Shown one piece after another: positions 8,454 to 16,882 of a stretch of DNA of 64,000 nt. The notes under the pieces are model-generated. The model was not told the origin of the DNA and did no database searches. It worked only from the letters and a program-made list of their open reading frames with translations. The stretch covers positions 1-64,000 of the forward strand of contig NZ_VLKY01000009.1 in the NCBI RefSeq assembly GCF_007830155.1, in the 5' to 3' direction. The translations under genes and the position numbers were made by a program. Each line of letters opens with the position of its first letter. Positions within the stretch are counted from its first letter, which is position 1. The stretch comes from Pseudomonas duriflava. Lineage in GTDB: Bacteria; Pseudomonadota; Gammaproteobacteria; Pseudomonadales; Pseudomonadaceae.

Positions 8454-9173
8454 ATGACTCTTAAATATCAACTGGACAGCCTTGAAGGGCTGGAGCCGGC
8501 TCAGGCCGCTATGTACGTCGAAAAAGACGGCAAGTTCTATCTGCAGGTCGAAGGCATCCCTCAGCCAAGCGAAGACGTAACCGGCCTCAAGGCCAAGGTT
8601 GAAGAGCTTCTAGCCGAGAAGAAGGCCGAAGCCAAGAAGCGTCAGGAAGCCGAAGAGGCAGCCAAGCGCTATGCCGAAGAACAGGCCCGTAAGAACGGCG
8701 ACGTCGAAGCCCTTCAAAAATCATGGGAGGAAAAGCACACCAAGGCGCTGACCGAAAAGGAACAGACGCTTGCTTCTCTGCAGGCCCAGATTCAAAAGCT
8801 GACAGTAGGCGCTACCGCTGCATCCCTTGCAGGCGAACTAGCCGTACAGGGCAGTTCTGGCGTTCTGGAACGGCTGATTGCTCCACGTCTGAGCATGGAA
8901 ATCCGAGACGGAAAGCCTGTTGTCGTGGTGCTCGACCAAGAAGGCCGACCCTCTGCCATGACAGTGGCTGAATACAAGGCAGAAATCACAAACGACCCGG
9001 CATTGGCTCCGCTGATTGCTGGATCGAGAGCTACCGGCGGCGGGGCTGGTGGTAGCAAGAGCGGCGGGGCCGCAAAAACGTTAGACCAAATGACTGGCAT
9101 GGAGCGTGTAGAGCTCCGCCGAACCAATCCCGCCGAATACGAGCGCTTGAAGGCGCAATCGGCAAAGCCCTAA
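8454..9173 (+). CDS. Capsid scaffold protein
   Basis: The 239-aa protein precedes the major capsid gene. It has a long Glu/Lys/Ala-rich coiled coil (about residues 45-115), a central folded part, and a Gly/Ser-rich hinge (GGGAGGSKSGG, about 200-210) before a helical, charged C-terminus that could contact capsid. This is the usual architecture and position of siphovirus scaffolds. It would shape the prohead and then be lost. Confidence 0.75.
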   Translation: MTLKYQLDSLEGLEPAQAAMYVEKDGKFYLQVEGIPQPSEDVTGLKAKVEELLAEKKAEAKKRQEAEEAAKRYAEEQARKNGDVEALQKSWEEKHTKALTEKEQTLASLQAQIQKLTVGATAASLAGELAVQGSSGVLERLIAPRLSMEIRDGKPVVVVLDQEGRPSAMTVAEYKAEITNDPALAPLIAGSRATGGGAGGSKSGGAAKTLDQMTGMERVELRRTNPAEYERLKAQSAKP

Positions 9174-9184
9174 GGACCTAAGCA

Positions 9185-10204
9185 ATGCCAACTGTACTTT
9201 CTGATGTAGTGTTCCAAGACGAACTGCGCGATTACATGCAACAGCCTGTTATCGAGCAAACCAACCTGTTCAACTCCGGCATTCTGGCTCGCAATAACGA
9301 GATGAATGCTCTGCTGGCCAGTCCCTCTAACGTCTTCAATATCCCGTTCTGGTTGAGTCTTGATAGCACGATCGAGCCTAATTACTCGAACGATGTATAC
9401 GAAGACATCGCTACGCCGCTGGCTATTGCCACTGCCGAGCAGACCGCTCGTGCTGCCTACCTGAACGAAGGCTGGGCAACCATGAATCTGGTGAAGAACA
9501 TCACCAATCAGGATCCGCTGGACTTCGTGGCTGGTCAGCTGGTGAGCTACTGGCAGCGTCAGGCGCAGCGTCGTGTGATTGCTACGGCCATGGGTGTATA
9601 CAACAACAACGTAGCCAGCAATGGCAGCGACATGGTTGTTGATGCTGGTGGCACTATCACGGCCGAAGCGATCATTCGTGCCAAGGCCACCATGGGCGAC
9701 TATACCGCCAATGCTTTAGGCGCTATCGCCATGCATTCGGCTGTATTCACTCAGCTGTCCATCCTGAACCTGATTGACTTCACGCCAATCGGTGATCAGG
9801 TGCCTCTGAATGGCCGCTATCAGGGCATGACGGTGATCATTGATGACGGTTTGCCGGTGATTGCAGCTGCGACAGAAGGTGCTCCCGCTAGCTACATCTC
9901 CATCGTGTTCAAGGGCGGCGCTATCGGTTATGCCGAAGAACAGCCTGCTGGTCTGGATGGCTTGGCTGTTGAGCGCGTTGAAGCTCGCGGTAACGGTGGT
10001 GGCGTTGAGACGCTATGGAGCCGCCGTGACATGCTGGTTCATCCGTTCGGCTACAAGTTCTTGTCTGCCACGATCACCGGCAACACCACTGAGACCCGCC
10101 CACAGTCGGCAAGCTGGGCTGACCTGGCACTTGCTACCAACTGGCAGCGTACTGTTGACCGTAAGCAGGTCCCGATTGCCTTCATCCGCTCGACAGCCGC
10201 TTAA
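9185..10204 (+). CDS. Major capsid protein
   Basis: The 339-aa protein starts MPTVLSDVVFQDELRDYM and lies 11 bp after the scaffold gene, a near-universal arrangement. It is rich in Ala/Asn/Thr and has no internal membrane segment. Segments such as NIPFWLSLDSTIEPNYSND resemble HK97-fold capsids of the P22-coat/E-like group. Codon use looks strongly biased, as for highly expressed phage proteins. Confidence 0.82.
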   Translation: MPTVLSDVVFQDELRDYMQQPVIEQTNLFNSGILARNNEMNALLASPSNVFNIPFWLSLDSTIEPNYSNDVYEDIATPLAIATAEQTARAAYLNEGWATMNLVKNITNQDPLDFVAGQLVSYWQRQAQRRVIATAMGVYNNNVASNGSDMVVDAGGTITAEAIIRAKATMGDYTANALGAIAMHSAVFTQLSILNLIDFTPIGDQVPLNGRYQGMTVIIDDGLPVIAAATEGAPASYISIVFKGGAIGYAEEQPAGLDGLAVERVEARGNGGGVETLWSRRDMLVHPFGYKFLSATITGNTTETRPQSASWADLALATNWQRTVDRKQVPIAFIRSTAA

Positions 10205-10256
10205 CTTGGCATGCCCTGGGTAACCGGGGCTGTCTTTACGACAGGAGATAAGGCAA

Positions 10257-10577
10257 ATGGCTATCAAGAAAGAAGATAATGTGCTCGACCCTAACGCTAA
10301 AGCGCGCTGGGGTTATGCGTCAGGCGCGGACGGCCAGATTCAGGTTGGTCCTCAGACTGTTGAAGAAACCGGTGGCGTCAATACCATCCGCATGAATGCT
10401 GATGATTCAGGCGCTCGTAACAATGGCGGCGGTACTGACGAAGCTACAACTACAGCTGAAGCTTCAAGCGAAAGCCTGACCAAGGATCAAATCAAGGCCC
10501 AGCTTGACGCCAAAGGCGTTGAGTACAGTTCTACAGCTACGAAAGCTGAACTGCTGGCATTGTTGAATCAGGAGTAA
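10257..10577 (+). CDS. HeH/LEM-domain phage protein
   Basis: In this 106-aa protein the last 35 residues (LTKDQIKAQLDAKGVEYS, then TKAELLALL) form a helix-extension-helix (HeH/LEM, SAP-like) motif common in small proteins just after phage capsid genes. The N-terminal part is low-complexity and Gly/Asn/Thr-rich. It may bind DNA or serve as a head accessory protein. Confidence 0.7.
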   Translation: MAIKKEDNVLDPNAKARWGYASGADGQIQVGPQTVEETGGVNTIRMNADDSGARNNGGGTDEATTTAEASSESLTKDQIKAQLDAKGVEYSSTATKAELLALLNQE

Positions 10578-10583
10578 GAAAAC

Positions 10584-11084
10584 ATGCTAATCATCGAATC
10601 TGGGGCTGGAGATCCGGACGCAGAGAGTTACGCTACCGCAGCTGAACTGGTCTCATATGCCGCCAAGTTCGGCGTGACCATACCAGCTGACGAAGCAGCT
10701 CAAGAAGCATTGCTCCGTCGCGCTGCCCTTGCGATGAATGGCATGAAGTGGAAAGGACGGCGCACTCATGAGGAACAGGCTTTGGCTTGGCCTCGTGAGG
10801 GTGTCATCGTCGATCATGCGTACAGGAAGTCGAACTACATCCCGCGTGAAATCTTCTATGGGCAGTTGGCTCTGGCTGCGGAGATCCACGCTGACGATCT
10901 GACGCCACCTGAAACCCGCAAAGGCCCAGTAACACTGGAACGGGTGGAGGGAGCCGTAACGCGGGAGTACGGCACGATCACGAATACTAGCGGCAAGTTG
11001 CTACCGGCAGCGCCTGACCGGCCTAGCCAGACACAATTTGCTGACTACCTTGACCGGCGCGGATTGTTTGCTGTGAGGGCATAG
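10584..11084 (+). CDS. DnaT-like head-tail connector protein
   Basis: The 166-aa protein starts MLIIESGAGDPDAESYATAAEL and contains the stretch WKGRRTHEEQALAWPREGV. This pattern belongs to the phage DnaT-like family found between capsid and tail-completion genes. Despite the name, its location suggests a head completion or adaptor role. Confidence 0.75.
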   Translation: MLIIESGAGDPDAESYATAAELVSYAAKFGVTIPADEAAQEALLRRAALAMNGMKWKGRRTHEEQALAWPREGVIVDHAYRKSNYIPREIFYGQLALAAEIHADDLTPPETRKGPVTLERVEGAVTREYGTITNTSGKLLPAAPDRPSQTQFADYLDRRGLFAVRA

Positions 11085-11086
11085 CC

Positions 11087-11455
11087 ATGGCTGACTTCTA
11101 TAGCGATATGGCAACTGTCGCGCTGGACCTGATCGGGCAGTACGGCCAGACAGTAACCCTTCAGCGTACAGCAGCAGGTGAATACGATCCTGAGACCGGG
11201 ACAGTTAGTGACGGCACAGCAGAAGAACAGCCAGCCTCGGGCGTTTTGCTTGATTACACCGGGCAAGAATTCCTGACCAACACCCAGATCCAGCAAGGCG
11301 ACAAGAAGCTCAAGATTGCTGCGAAAGGGTTGGAGTGGACGCCTGAGATAGCCAATAAGGTGGCCATCCAAGGCAAGGCCTATAGCGTAATCAACCTCAA
11401 CGAGATCAATCCAGCCGGTACGCCTCTTGTTTACGAGCTGCAGGTGAGGGCATGA
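11087..11455 (+). CDS. Probable head-closure/neck protein
   Basis: This 122-aa, largely beta-stranded protein sits in the head-closure position, between the DnaT-like connector and the gp10-like gene. The pattern GQTVTLQR near the N-terminus and a C-terminal AIQGKAYSVINL strand fit head-tail joining proteins. The family identity is inferred from order and size. Confidence 0.6.
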   Translation: MADFYSDMATVALDLIGQYGQTVTLQRTAAGEYDPETGTVSDGTAEEQPASGVLLDYTGQEFLTNTQIQQGDKKLKIAAKGLEWTPEIANKVAIQGKAYSVINLNEINPAGTPLVYELQVRA

Positions 11456-11859
11456 GGCAGAACAACTTTGCACTAAGCATTCGGGAATGGGCTGAGAAGG
11501 CCGAGGGCGCGATAGACGATACCCTCAGAGCCATTGTCGTCGAGCTTGGATCGTCGATCATTCGCATGAGCCCGGTAGATACCGGTCGATTCAGGGGCAA
11601 CTGGCAGTTCAGCCTGGAACGACCCAGCACAGGGCAGCTGGAAGCAGAAGACAAAGACGGTGCCGAGACACTTGCCAAGCTTGTGGCAGAAGCCAATACA
11701 TTCAGCGCAGGGCAGACGGCCTATATCGTGAACTGCTTGCCTTATGCGATTGAGCTTGAGTATGGGCATAGCCAACAGGCGCCGCAGGGTATTGTTCGAA
11801 TAACGGTGGCTCGTTTCCAGCAGATCGTTCGTGATGCCGCAAGGAGTAACCAGATATGA
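11452..11859 (+). CDS. HK97 gp10-like tail completion protein
   Basis: The 135-aa protein contains MSPVDTGRFRGNW and a later YIVNCLPYAIELEYGHS segment, the recurring pattern of HK97 gp10-type proteins (VDTG...N...YA...E.G). It functions at the head-tail junction. Its ATGA overlap with the next gene indicates translational coupling. Confidence 0.8.
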   Translation: MRQNNFALSIREWAEKAEGAIDDTLRAIVVELGSSIIRMSPVDTGRFRGNWQFSLERPSTGQLEAEDKDGAETLAKLVAEANTFSAGQTAYIVNCLPYAIELEYGHSQQAPQGIVRITVARFQQIVRDAARSNQI

Positions 11860-12266
11860 GCCATCGCATTATTCGATCACTGCTAGAAGCGCGCCTAGCC
11901 GCCTGGGCTAAGACGAAAAGCTTGCGAGTGGCCTACCAGAACCAGAGCTTCGACCCGGTAGACGGCGAAACCTATTTAACAACTGCCACGCTTCCCGCAC
12001 TGACCGACAGCCTGACGCTCGCCGGGGATCATCGGGAATACACCGGCATTTTTCAGGTCAGCGTCGTAACACCGGCAGGGAAGGGGGCCGGGGCAGGGGA
12101 AGCCCTGGCGGATGAGCTTTCGGCCTTGTATCCGCTCAATGACCGCCTGAGCAAGGAAACCTTTACCGTCCAGCTCATTACTCCCATGGCCATAGCCAGA
12201 GAGATTCAGGGCGCTACTGATTACACGGTGCCCGTTAGCCTGACGTACCGCGCTGACACTATCTAA
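11856..12266 (+). CDS. Tail terminator (DUF4128-like)
   Basis: The 136-aa protein follows the gp10-like gene. It starts MSHRIIRSLLEARLAAWA and has the DUF4128 pattern of an early helix, a substrate-like strand with F.V.V..P.G.G, and a C-terminal VPVSLTYRAD strand. Such proteins cap the tail tube. It is followed by a rho-independent terminator. Confidence 0.72.
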   Translation: MSHRIIRSLLEARLAAWAKTKSLRVAYQNQSFDPVDGETYLTTATLPALTDSLTLAGDHREYTGIFQVSVVTPAGKGAGAGEALADELSALYPLNDRLSKETFTVQLITPMAIAREIQGATDYTVPVSLTYRADTI

Positions 12267-12289
12267 TTCGCCCGTTGGGCATCACCAAG

Positions 12290-12311
12290 AACCCGCTTCG
12301 GCGGGTTTTTT
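12290..12311 (+). terminator. Rho-independent terminator inside the late operon
   Basis: AACCCGC TTCG GCGGGTT is a perfect 7-bp stem with a UUCG-type tetraloop, followed by TTTTA. It lies between the tail terminator and tail tube genes, so full late expression would need antitermination, or it tunes tail tube dosage. Confidence 0.85.
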
Positions 12312-12350
12312 ATTGACTGAAAACTGCCAACGGCAGAGAGGACAACTTCC

Positions 12351-12995
12351 ATGGCTGTGACACTCATCAATGGCTTAACAGTAGATTTCTCGGCAGCTTT
12401 TGCCGATGAGGCCACTGTTACCGCTATTTCTAACGCCAACCCTGCCGTAGCTACAGCGGCCAATACCTTTGCCGATGGCGATATCGTTTTGCTTGGCTCA
12501 GGCTGGGAATATGCCAATGACCGCCCATTCCGTGTAGCTGATGCAAGCGGTACAGGGTTCACCGTGGCCGGATTGAATACAACCGATACCACTCGCTTTC
12601 CTGCTGGTGACGGTGTTGGTACTGCTCGCCAAGTGTCGGATTGGGTTCGTATCAACCAGATTACTGGCCTGACCTTTAGTGGTGGCGACCAGAACTACTG
12701 GCAATACCAGTTCCTTGAATCAAAGGTTCAAAAACAAATCCCAACGTTCAAGTCGGCTATGAGCTTCCAGCTGGCAATTCTTGATGATCCGACCCTGCCG
12801 TTCTATCAGTATCTGGAAGAAGCCGATGCTGATGGTTTGATTCGTGTTGTTCGGTTCAACAACAGCGACGGTTCAACCAACCTGTATCCCGTCTATGTTG
12901 GTTTCAATAACAACCCAACCGGCGATATCAATACCGGTCGTACCGTCACGGCATCCTTTGCCTTGGCTGGTGAAGTCGTTCGTTACGCTCGCTGA
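12351..12995 (+). CDS. Major tail tube protein
   Basis: The 214-aa beta-rich protein occupies the tail tube slot after the tail terminator and before the tail chaperones. It starts MAVTLINGLTVDFSAAFADEA and contains alternating strands plus a late VGFNNNPTGDINTGRTVTAS segment typical of tube-type folds. It would polymerise into the long non-contractile tail tube. Confidence 0.75.
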   Translation: MAVTLINGLTVDFSAAFADEATVTAISNANPAVATAANTFADGDIVLLGSGWEYANDRPFRVADASGTGFTVAGLNTTDTTRFPAGDGVGTARQVSDWVRINQITGLTFSGGDQNYWQYQFLESKVQKQIPTFKSAMSFQLAILDDPTLPFYQYLEEADADGLIRVVRFNNSDGSTNLYPVYVGFNNNPTGDINTGRTVTASFALAGEVVRYAR

Positions 12996-13003
12996 GGTGG
13001 TAG

Positions 13004-13321
13004 ATGAGTAAGGTACTTTTCAAGCTAGACCCTAACCCGACCTTTGATGCTGTTGTGTCGATCCCTGTTCCAGGCAGCGGCAAGGCAGACGTGAGGTTCA
13101 CGTTCAAGCATCGCTCCAAATCCGAGCTGGCCGAGTTCACCAATGCCAATAAAGATCTGGATGACGTATCGCTGATTCAGGAAATCGCCTCAGGCTGGGA
13201 GTTAGACGATGAGTTTAACGCTGAAAACATCGGTCGCTTGGTCGAGAACTACATAGGGTCGGGTTCGGCGATCTACATCAAGTACCTTGAAGAACTCTAC
13301 CAGGCCAAGCGTTTAAACTAA
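13004..13321 (+). CDS. Tail assembly chaperone, G-like (zero-frame product)
   Basis: The 105-aa protein lies immediately before a second, overlapping frame and the tape measure gene, the position of lambda G. It starts MSKVLFKLDPNPTFDA and contains an acidic helix (SKSELAEFTNANKDLDD). Its final codons CGT TTA AAC TAA contain the slippery heptamer T TTA AAC directly ahead of the stop, so a fraction of ribosomes should shift -1 and make the GT-type fusion annotated next. Confidence 0.8.
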   Translation: MSKVLFKLDPNPTFDAVVSIPVPGSGKADVRFTFKHRSKSELAEFTNANKDLDDVSLIQEIASGWELDDEFNAENIGRLVENYIGSGSAIYIKYLEELYQAKRLN

Positions 13322-13407
13322 TTGGTGCTGCCCAGGCGCTATACCGAAAGCAACAAAAGGCTTCGGAGTTAGCGGCGTTCGGGCTGACGCCTGACCTCCT
13401 GGGCAGC
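13312..13407 (+). promoter_or_regulatory. -1 frameshift signal: slippery TTTAAAC plus downstream stem
   Basis: The heptamer T TTA AAC occupies 13312-13318 in frame, followed at once by the zero-frame stop. Eight bases downstream, GCTGCCCAGG (13327-13336) is perfectly complementary to CCTGGGCAGC (13398-13407), with a further A-U and two G-U pairs possible at the base. The loop contains a smaller stem (CCGAAAGC, 13344-13351, with GCTTCGG, 13360-13366). A stem at this spacing is the standard stimulator of -1 frameshifting. Confidence 0.75.
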
Positions 13408-13629
13408 ATTGATTACTACATATGGCCTGACAACTTACAGGCGTTCCAAGTCTTCGAATCCATGGCTACGCAATGGCGATGCGGGCCCGGTGGCCCTACG
13501 GGTCTGGTCTACAGCGAGCTTCGTGATGTCATGCGCTATCTCAGCATTCCGCGCAAAGATCAGCCAGAAATCTTTGACGCTATTCGGGTTATGGAGAGCG
13601 CTGCGTTAGATGCTATACATAGGGAGTGA
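13318..13629 (+). CDS. Tail assembly chaperone, T-like part made by -1 frameshift (DUF1799-like)
   Basis: This frame has no good start codon of its own near its beginning but is open from the slippery site to TGA at 13627-13629. The fusion adds about 103 residues (LIGAAQALYRKQQKASEL...). It contains YIWPDN, the pattern TQWRCGPGGPTGLVY, and a C-terminal RVMESAALDA segment, matching the DUF1799 T-like chaperones of siphoviruses. The full fusion (13004-13318 joined to 13318-13629) is about 208 aa. It would bind the tape measure protein and recruit tube subunits. Confidence 0.8.
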   Translation, partial: LIGAAQALYRKQQKASELAAFGLTPDLLGSIDYYIWPDNLQAFQVFESMATQWRCGPGGPTGLVYSELRDVMRYLSIPRKDQPEIFDAIRVMESAALDAIHRE

Positions 13630-13662
13630 TTTTCTTCTCACTTTGTATGCAGAGGGCATGGG

Positions 13663-13938
13663 ATGCGTAAGTTTTTAGCAGCGGTCGCCTTGGCTGGGGC
13701 GATCTCTGGCTGTGCAGGCACAAGCTTTGATTACAGCCAAGCCAGACAAGTAAAAGTCGGCATGACTGAGGCTGAGGTCGTGCAGATCATGGGGCGGCCT
13801 TATTCAGTCGTATCCAGAGGCGATGAACAGATGTGGGTATGGAGTCATGCGAATGTATTTGCTGGCTCTAAAGCCGTCTCTTTCAAGATGAAAGGTGGCA
13901 AGGTGATAGAGACGCCAAGCATCCCTTCATCTTTTTAG
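13663..13938 (+). CDS. BamE/SmpA-like lipoprotein inserted between tail genes
   Basis: The 91-aa protein has a lipoprotein signal with a C17 lipobox (AGAISGC) and a mature part with VKVGMTEAEVVQIMGRP and MWVWSHANV, the pattern of small BamE/SmpA-like lipoproteins. It should be anchored at the envelope. Its place between the tail chaperones and tape measure, followed by a terminator, marks it as an accessory (moron-like) gene. A role in altering the outer membrane or excluding other phages is possible but unproven. Confidence 0.75.
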   Translation: MRKFLAAVALAGAISGCAGTSFDYSQARQVKVGMTEAEVVQIMGRPYSVVSRGDEQMWVWSHANVFAGSKAVSFKMKGGKVIETPSIPSSF

Positions 13939-13961
13939 CAGCACAACGGAATGACCAAGAG

Positions 13962-13985
13962 CCCGCCAAGTGCGGGTTTTCTTTT
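13962..13985 (+). terminator. Terminator between the lipoprotein and tape measure genes
   Basis: CCCGC CAAGT GCGGG followed by TTTTCTTTT makes a clear rho-independent signal. It covers a possible upstream start (13970) of the tape measure frame, which supports the downstream start at 14000. Confidence 0.8.
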
Positions 13986-13999
13986 GCCCGGAGAAAAAT

Positions 14000-16882
14000 A
14001 TGGCCAATGATATAGCCAGCCTTGGCCTGAGAGTTGACTCAAGCGAAGTTGATAAAGGTACAGAAAGTCTACAGCGCTTTACTCAAGCGGGCTCCAAGGC
14101 TGAGGATGAAGTTAAAAGCATAGGTACTGCTTCTGAGCAGGTCGCGCAGAAGGTAAGAGCAGCCAACCAGTCGCTTAACCAAGCTAGTACAGCGCTCAAG
14201 CAGACCGAAATATCAGCCAAGCAGACAGCCGCAGCCCTTAGAGGCGTACCGGCTCAGTTTACTGATATTGCTGTCTCGCTACAGGGCGGACAAAGCCCTC
14301 TGACTGTCTTGCTTCAACAGGGCGGACAGCTCAAGGATATGTTCGGCGGTATCGGCCCCGCCGCTAAGGCTCTAGGCGGTTATGTTGTCGGCTTGATCAA
14401 CCCTTTTACCGTGGCTGCGGCGGCGGCAGCGACACTGGCTCTAGCTTATAAGCAGGGCAGTGACGAAGGCTCAGCTTTTCAGCGCGCCCTGATCCTGACC
14501 GGCAACCAGTCTGGGCAGACGGCAGACAGCATGGCGGGACTGGCCCGTCAGGTGAGTTCGATCACCGGGACCACCGGCGCTGCGGCTGATGCTCTGGCCA
14601 TGATCGCTTCGACCGGTGCTATTGCCAGTGACCAGTTCAAGAACATCGCCGTCGCGGCGGTGGCGTTTGAAAGCGCGACCGGTCAAGCCGTAGAAGAGAC
14701 CGTTGCGCAGTTCCAAAAGCTTGCCGAAGATCCTGCCAAGGCTTCGGCAGCGCTTAACGAGCAGTACGGCTACCTGACTGCTGCTGTCTATGAGCAGATC
14801 AAGGCGCTACAGGATCAAGGGGATACGGTAGGTGCGGCAAACCTTGCCGAAGAGACCTATGCCAATGCACTAAAGTCCCGCTCAGATAGCATCAAGCAGA
14901 ATCTTGGGGCAATCGAGGGTGCATGGAATAGTGTAAAAGGCGCCGCCAAGAGCGCCTGGGATGCCATGCTCAATGTGGGCCGTGAAGCTACGCTTGATGA
15001 GCAGATAGCATCTGTTCAAGCCTCCCTGGATAAAGCTGCCAAGCAAGGCTCAAGAAGCTTTCTTGATATGGCTATGGGGCAGGGCGATTACGTCACGCCC
15101 GATGCTCAGGCAGGCTTAAAGCTTCAACTTCAGTTCTTGCAGCAGCAGAAGGCCACGCAAGCTGGCATTGCCGCCGCTCAAAAGCTTTCAGCTGAGCAGA
15201 ATGAAAAGGCTATTGCGGCCCAGCAAAAGATTGATGCCCTTGAAAGCCAATCGCTGACAAAAGCCCAGCAGCGTACCAAAGCGGTTTCTGACTACAAGAA
15301 GCTTCTTGAAGATGTCCGTAAGGTCAATCCGAACGATGAGCGCTTGAAGCCGGAAAACGTACAGGCAGTCATCAGGAGCCTTGAGGAACGATACGCCGAT
15401 CCGAAAACAAGCACGCGCAAAGCTCCTGCCTATCAAGATGATGCCGCTACCCGGTATTTGCAGCAGCTAAGCCAGCAGGAAGCCACTTTACGCGAGCAGC
15501 TGAACACTAATGAGAAGCTGACAGCCTCTCAGAAAGCTCTTGTTCAGTTCGAGCAGCAGATATCTGACCTGAAGTCCAAGGGTACGCTGACGGCTCAACA
15601 AAAGAGCCTGCAAGCCAATGAGCTGCAGATCAGGGCCCAGCTTGAACAGAATGTCGCGCTTGAAGACGAGATCAAAAAGCGCGAGCAGATCAAAAAGCTG
15701 CAAGCGTTTCAGCAATCTCTGGATTCAAGCAGGGCGGAAGAGCGTCAGGGTTATGCTGATCAATTAAGCGGGGCAACGCTTAGTGCTGAAGCGCGTATGC
15801 GCCTCCAGGCTGAGCAGAAGTTACGCAATGACTACCAGCGTCAACTTGAGCGCGCCGGACGTGACCGCGCTAACGGCACCATTTCAGAGGATACCTATCG
15901 CGCTGAAACGGAAGCATTAAAGCGGAACCTTGATCAGCGGCTGGCTGACCAGCAGGACTACTATCGTCAGCTGGACGGCTTGAATGAGGACTGGAAGACC
16001 GGGGCAGAGCGGGCTTTTAATGAGTACGCGGAGAGTGCCAGCAATATTGCTGACCAGACACAGAACCTAATTGGCGGGACGCTTGAGGATTTCACTACAG
16101 GGCTTAGCGATACCTTTGCCGATGCCATAGTAGGTGCTGAATCCCTTGGCGAGGCGATGCGCAACCTGGGGCAGACTATCGTATCGCATGTGATCAGCTC
16201 GATTATCGAGATGGGCGCTCGCTATGCGGTTACCCAGGCAATGCAACTGGCTGGAATACAAACTACCCAGGCGGCTGAGATTGCCAAGGCTACTACAGTG
16301 GCAACGGCTCAGACCGCAGCGATTGCTACTACTACAGCAGCTTCGACGGCAGCTACAGCAACCACGACTGCAACCCAAACAGCGGCAGCAGCTACTACTA
16401 CAGCTTCATGGACGCCAGCAGCTATTGCGGCGTCTATTGGCTCGTTTGGTACGGCAGCGGCAGTTGGCTTGGCGGCAGTTGTGGCGGCGCTTGCATTCTC
16501 TAAAGGCTTCTCAAAAGGGGGCTATACCGGTGATGGTGGGGTAAATGACCCTGCCGGAGTGGTACACAAGGGCGAGGTTGTCTGGAGTCAGGCCGACATT
16601 GCCCGCGCTGGAGGTGTAGCAACAGTTGAAGCGATGCGGAAGGGTTACGCCCCGCAAGGCGGCGCTAGCCGTGCTGGGCAGACCTCTAGCGGAACATCCA
16701 GCGGAGGCGGCGGCGTGGTGGTCAACCTTCACGAGGATGCCAGCAAGGCAGGTCAGGTTCAGGTCATTCAGCAGCCAAGCGGCGGATTAACCGTAGAGGG
16801 CTTTGTGGCCAATCTAAAGCAAGGCGGAACGGCGGCTAAAGCCATGGAGCAATATTATGGACTACGGAGGGTGGGACGATGA
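14000..16882 (+). CDS. Tail tape measure protein (lambda H-like)
   Basis: The 960-aa protein starts MANDIASLGLRVDSSEVDKG after the ribosome site GGAG. Its N-terminal third shows the TMP_2 pattern (LRGVPAQFTDIAVSLQGGQ) and a hydrophobic segment (about 135-155). The middle is long Gln/Ala/Lys coiled coil. The region around GGTLEDFTTGLSDTFADAI matches the lambda tape-measure C-terminal domain and precedes an Ala/Thr-rich hydrophobic stretch. The length predicts a tail of roughly lambda size. It sets tail length and aids DNA ejection. Confidence 0.9.
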   Translation: MANDIASLGLRVDSSEVDKGTESLQRFTQAGSKAEDEVKSIGTASEQVAQKVRAANQSLNQASTALKQTEISAKQTAAALRGVPAQFTDIAVSLQGGQSPLTVLLQQGGQLKDMFGGIGPAAKALGGYVVGLINPFTVAAAAAATLALAYKQGSDEGSAFQRALILTGNQSGQTADSMAGLARQVSSITGTTGAAADALAMIASTGAIASDQFKNIAVAAVAFESATGQAVEETVAQFQKLAEDPAKASAALNEQYGYLTAAVYEQIKALQDQGDTVGAANLAEETYANALKSRSDSIKQNLGAIEGAWNSVKGAAKSAWDAMLNVGREATLDEQIASVQASLDKAAKQGSRSFLDMAMGQGDYVTPDAQAGLKLQLQFLQQQKATQAGIAAAQKLSAEQNEKAIAAQQKIDALESQSLTKAQQRTKAVSDYKKLLEDVRKVNPNDERLKPENVQAVIRSLEERYADPKTSTRKAPAYQDDAATRYLQQLSQQEATLREQLNTNEKLTASQKALVQFEQQISDLKSKGTLTAQQKSLQANELQIRAQLEQNVALEDEIKKREQIKKLQAFQQSLDSSRAEERQGYADQLSGATLSAEARMRLQAEQKLRNDYQRQLERAGRDRANGTISEDTYRAETEALKRNLDQRLADQQDYYRQLDGLNEDWKTGAERAFNEYAESASNIADQTQNLIGGTLEDFTTGLSDTFADAIVGAESLGEAMRNLGQTIVSHVISSIIEMGARYAVTQAMQLAGIQTTQAAEIAKATTVATAQTAAIATTTAASTAATATTTATQTAAAATTTASWTPAAIAASIGSFGTAAAVGLAAVVAALAFSKGFSKGGYTGDGGVNDPAGVVHKGEVVWSQADIARAGGVATVEAMRKGYAPQGGASRAGQTSSGTSSGGGGVVVNLHEDASKAGQVQVIQQPSGGLTVEGFVANLKQGGTAAKAMEQYYGLRRVGR

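Noticed and set aside
13970-13999. Ten-codon upstream extension of the tape measure protein
   Set aside because: It lies within a rho-independent terminator. The ATG at 14000 has a good ribosome site and starts the conserved region.
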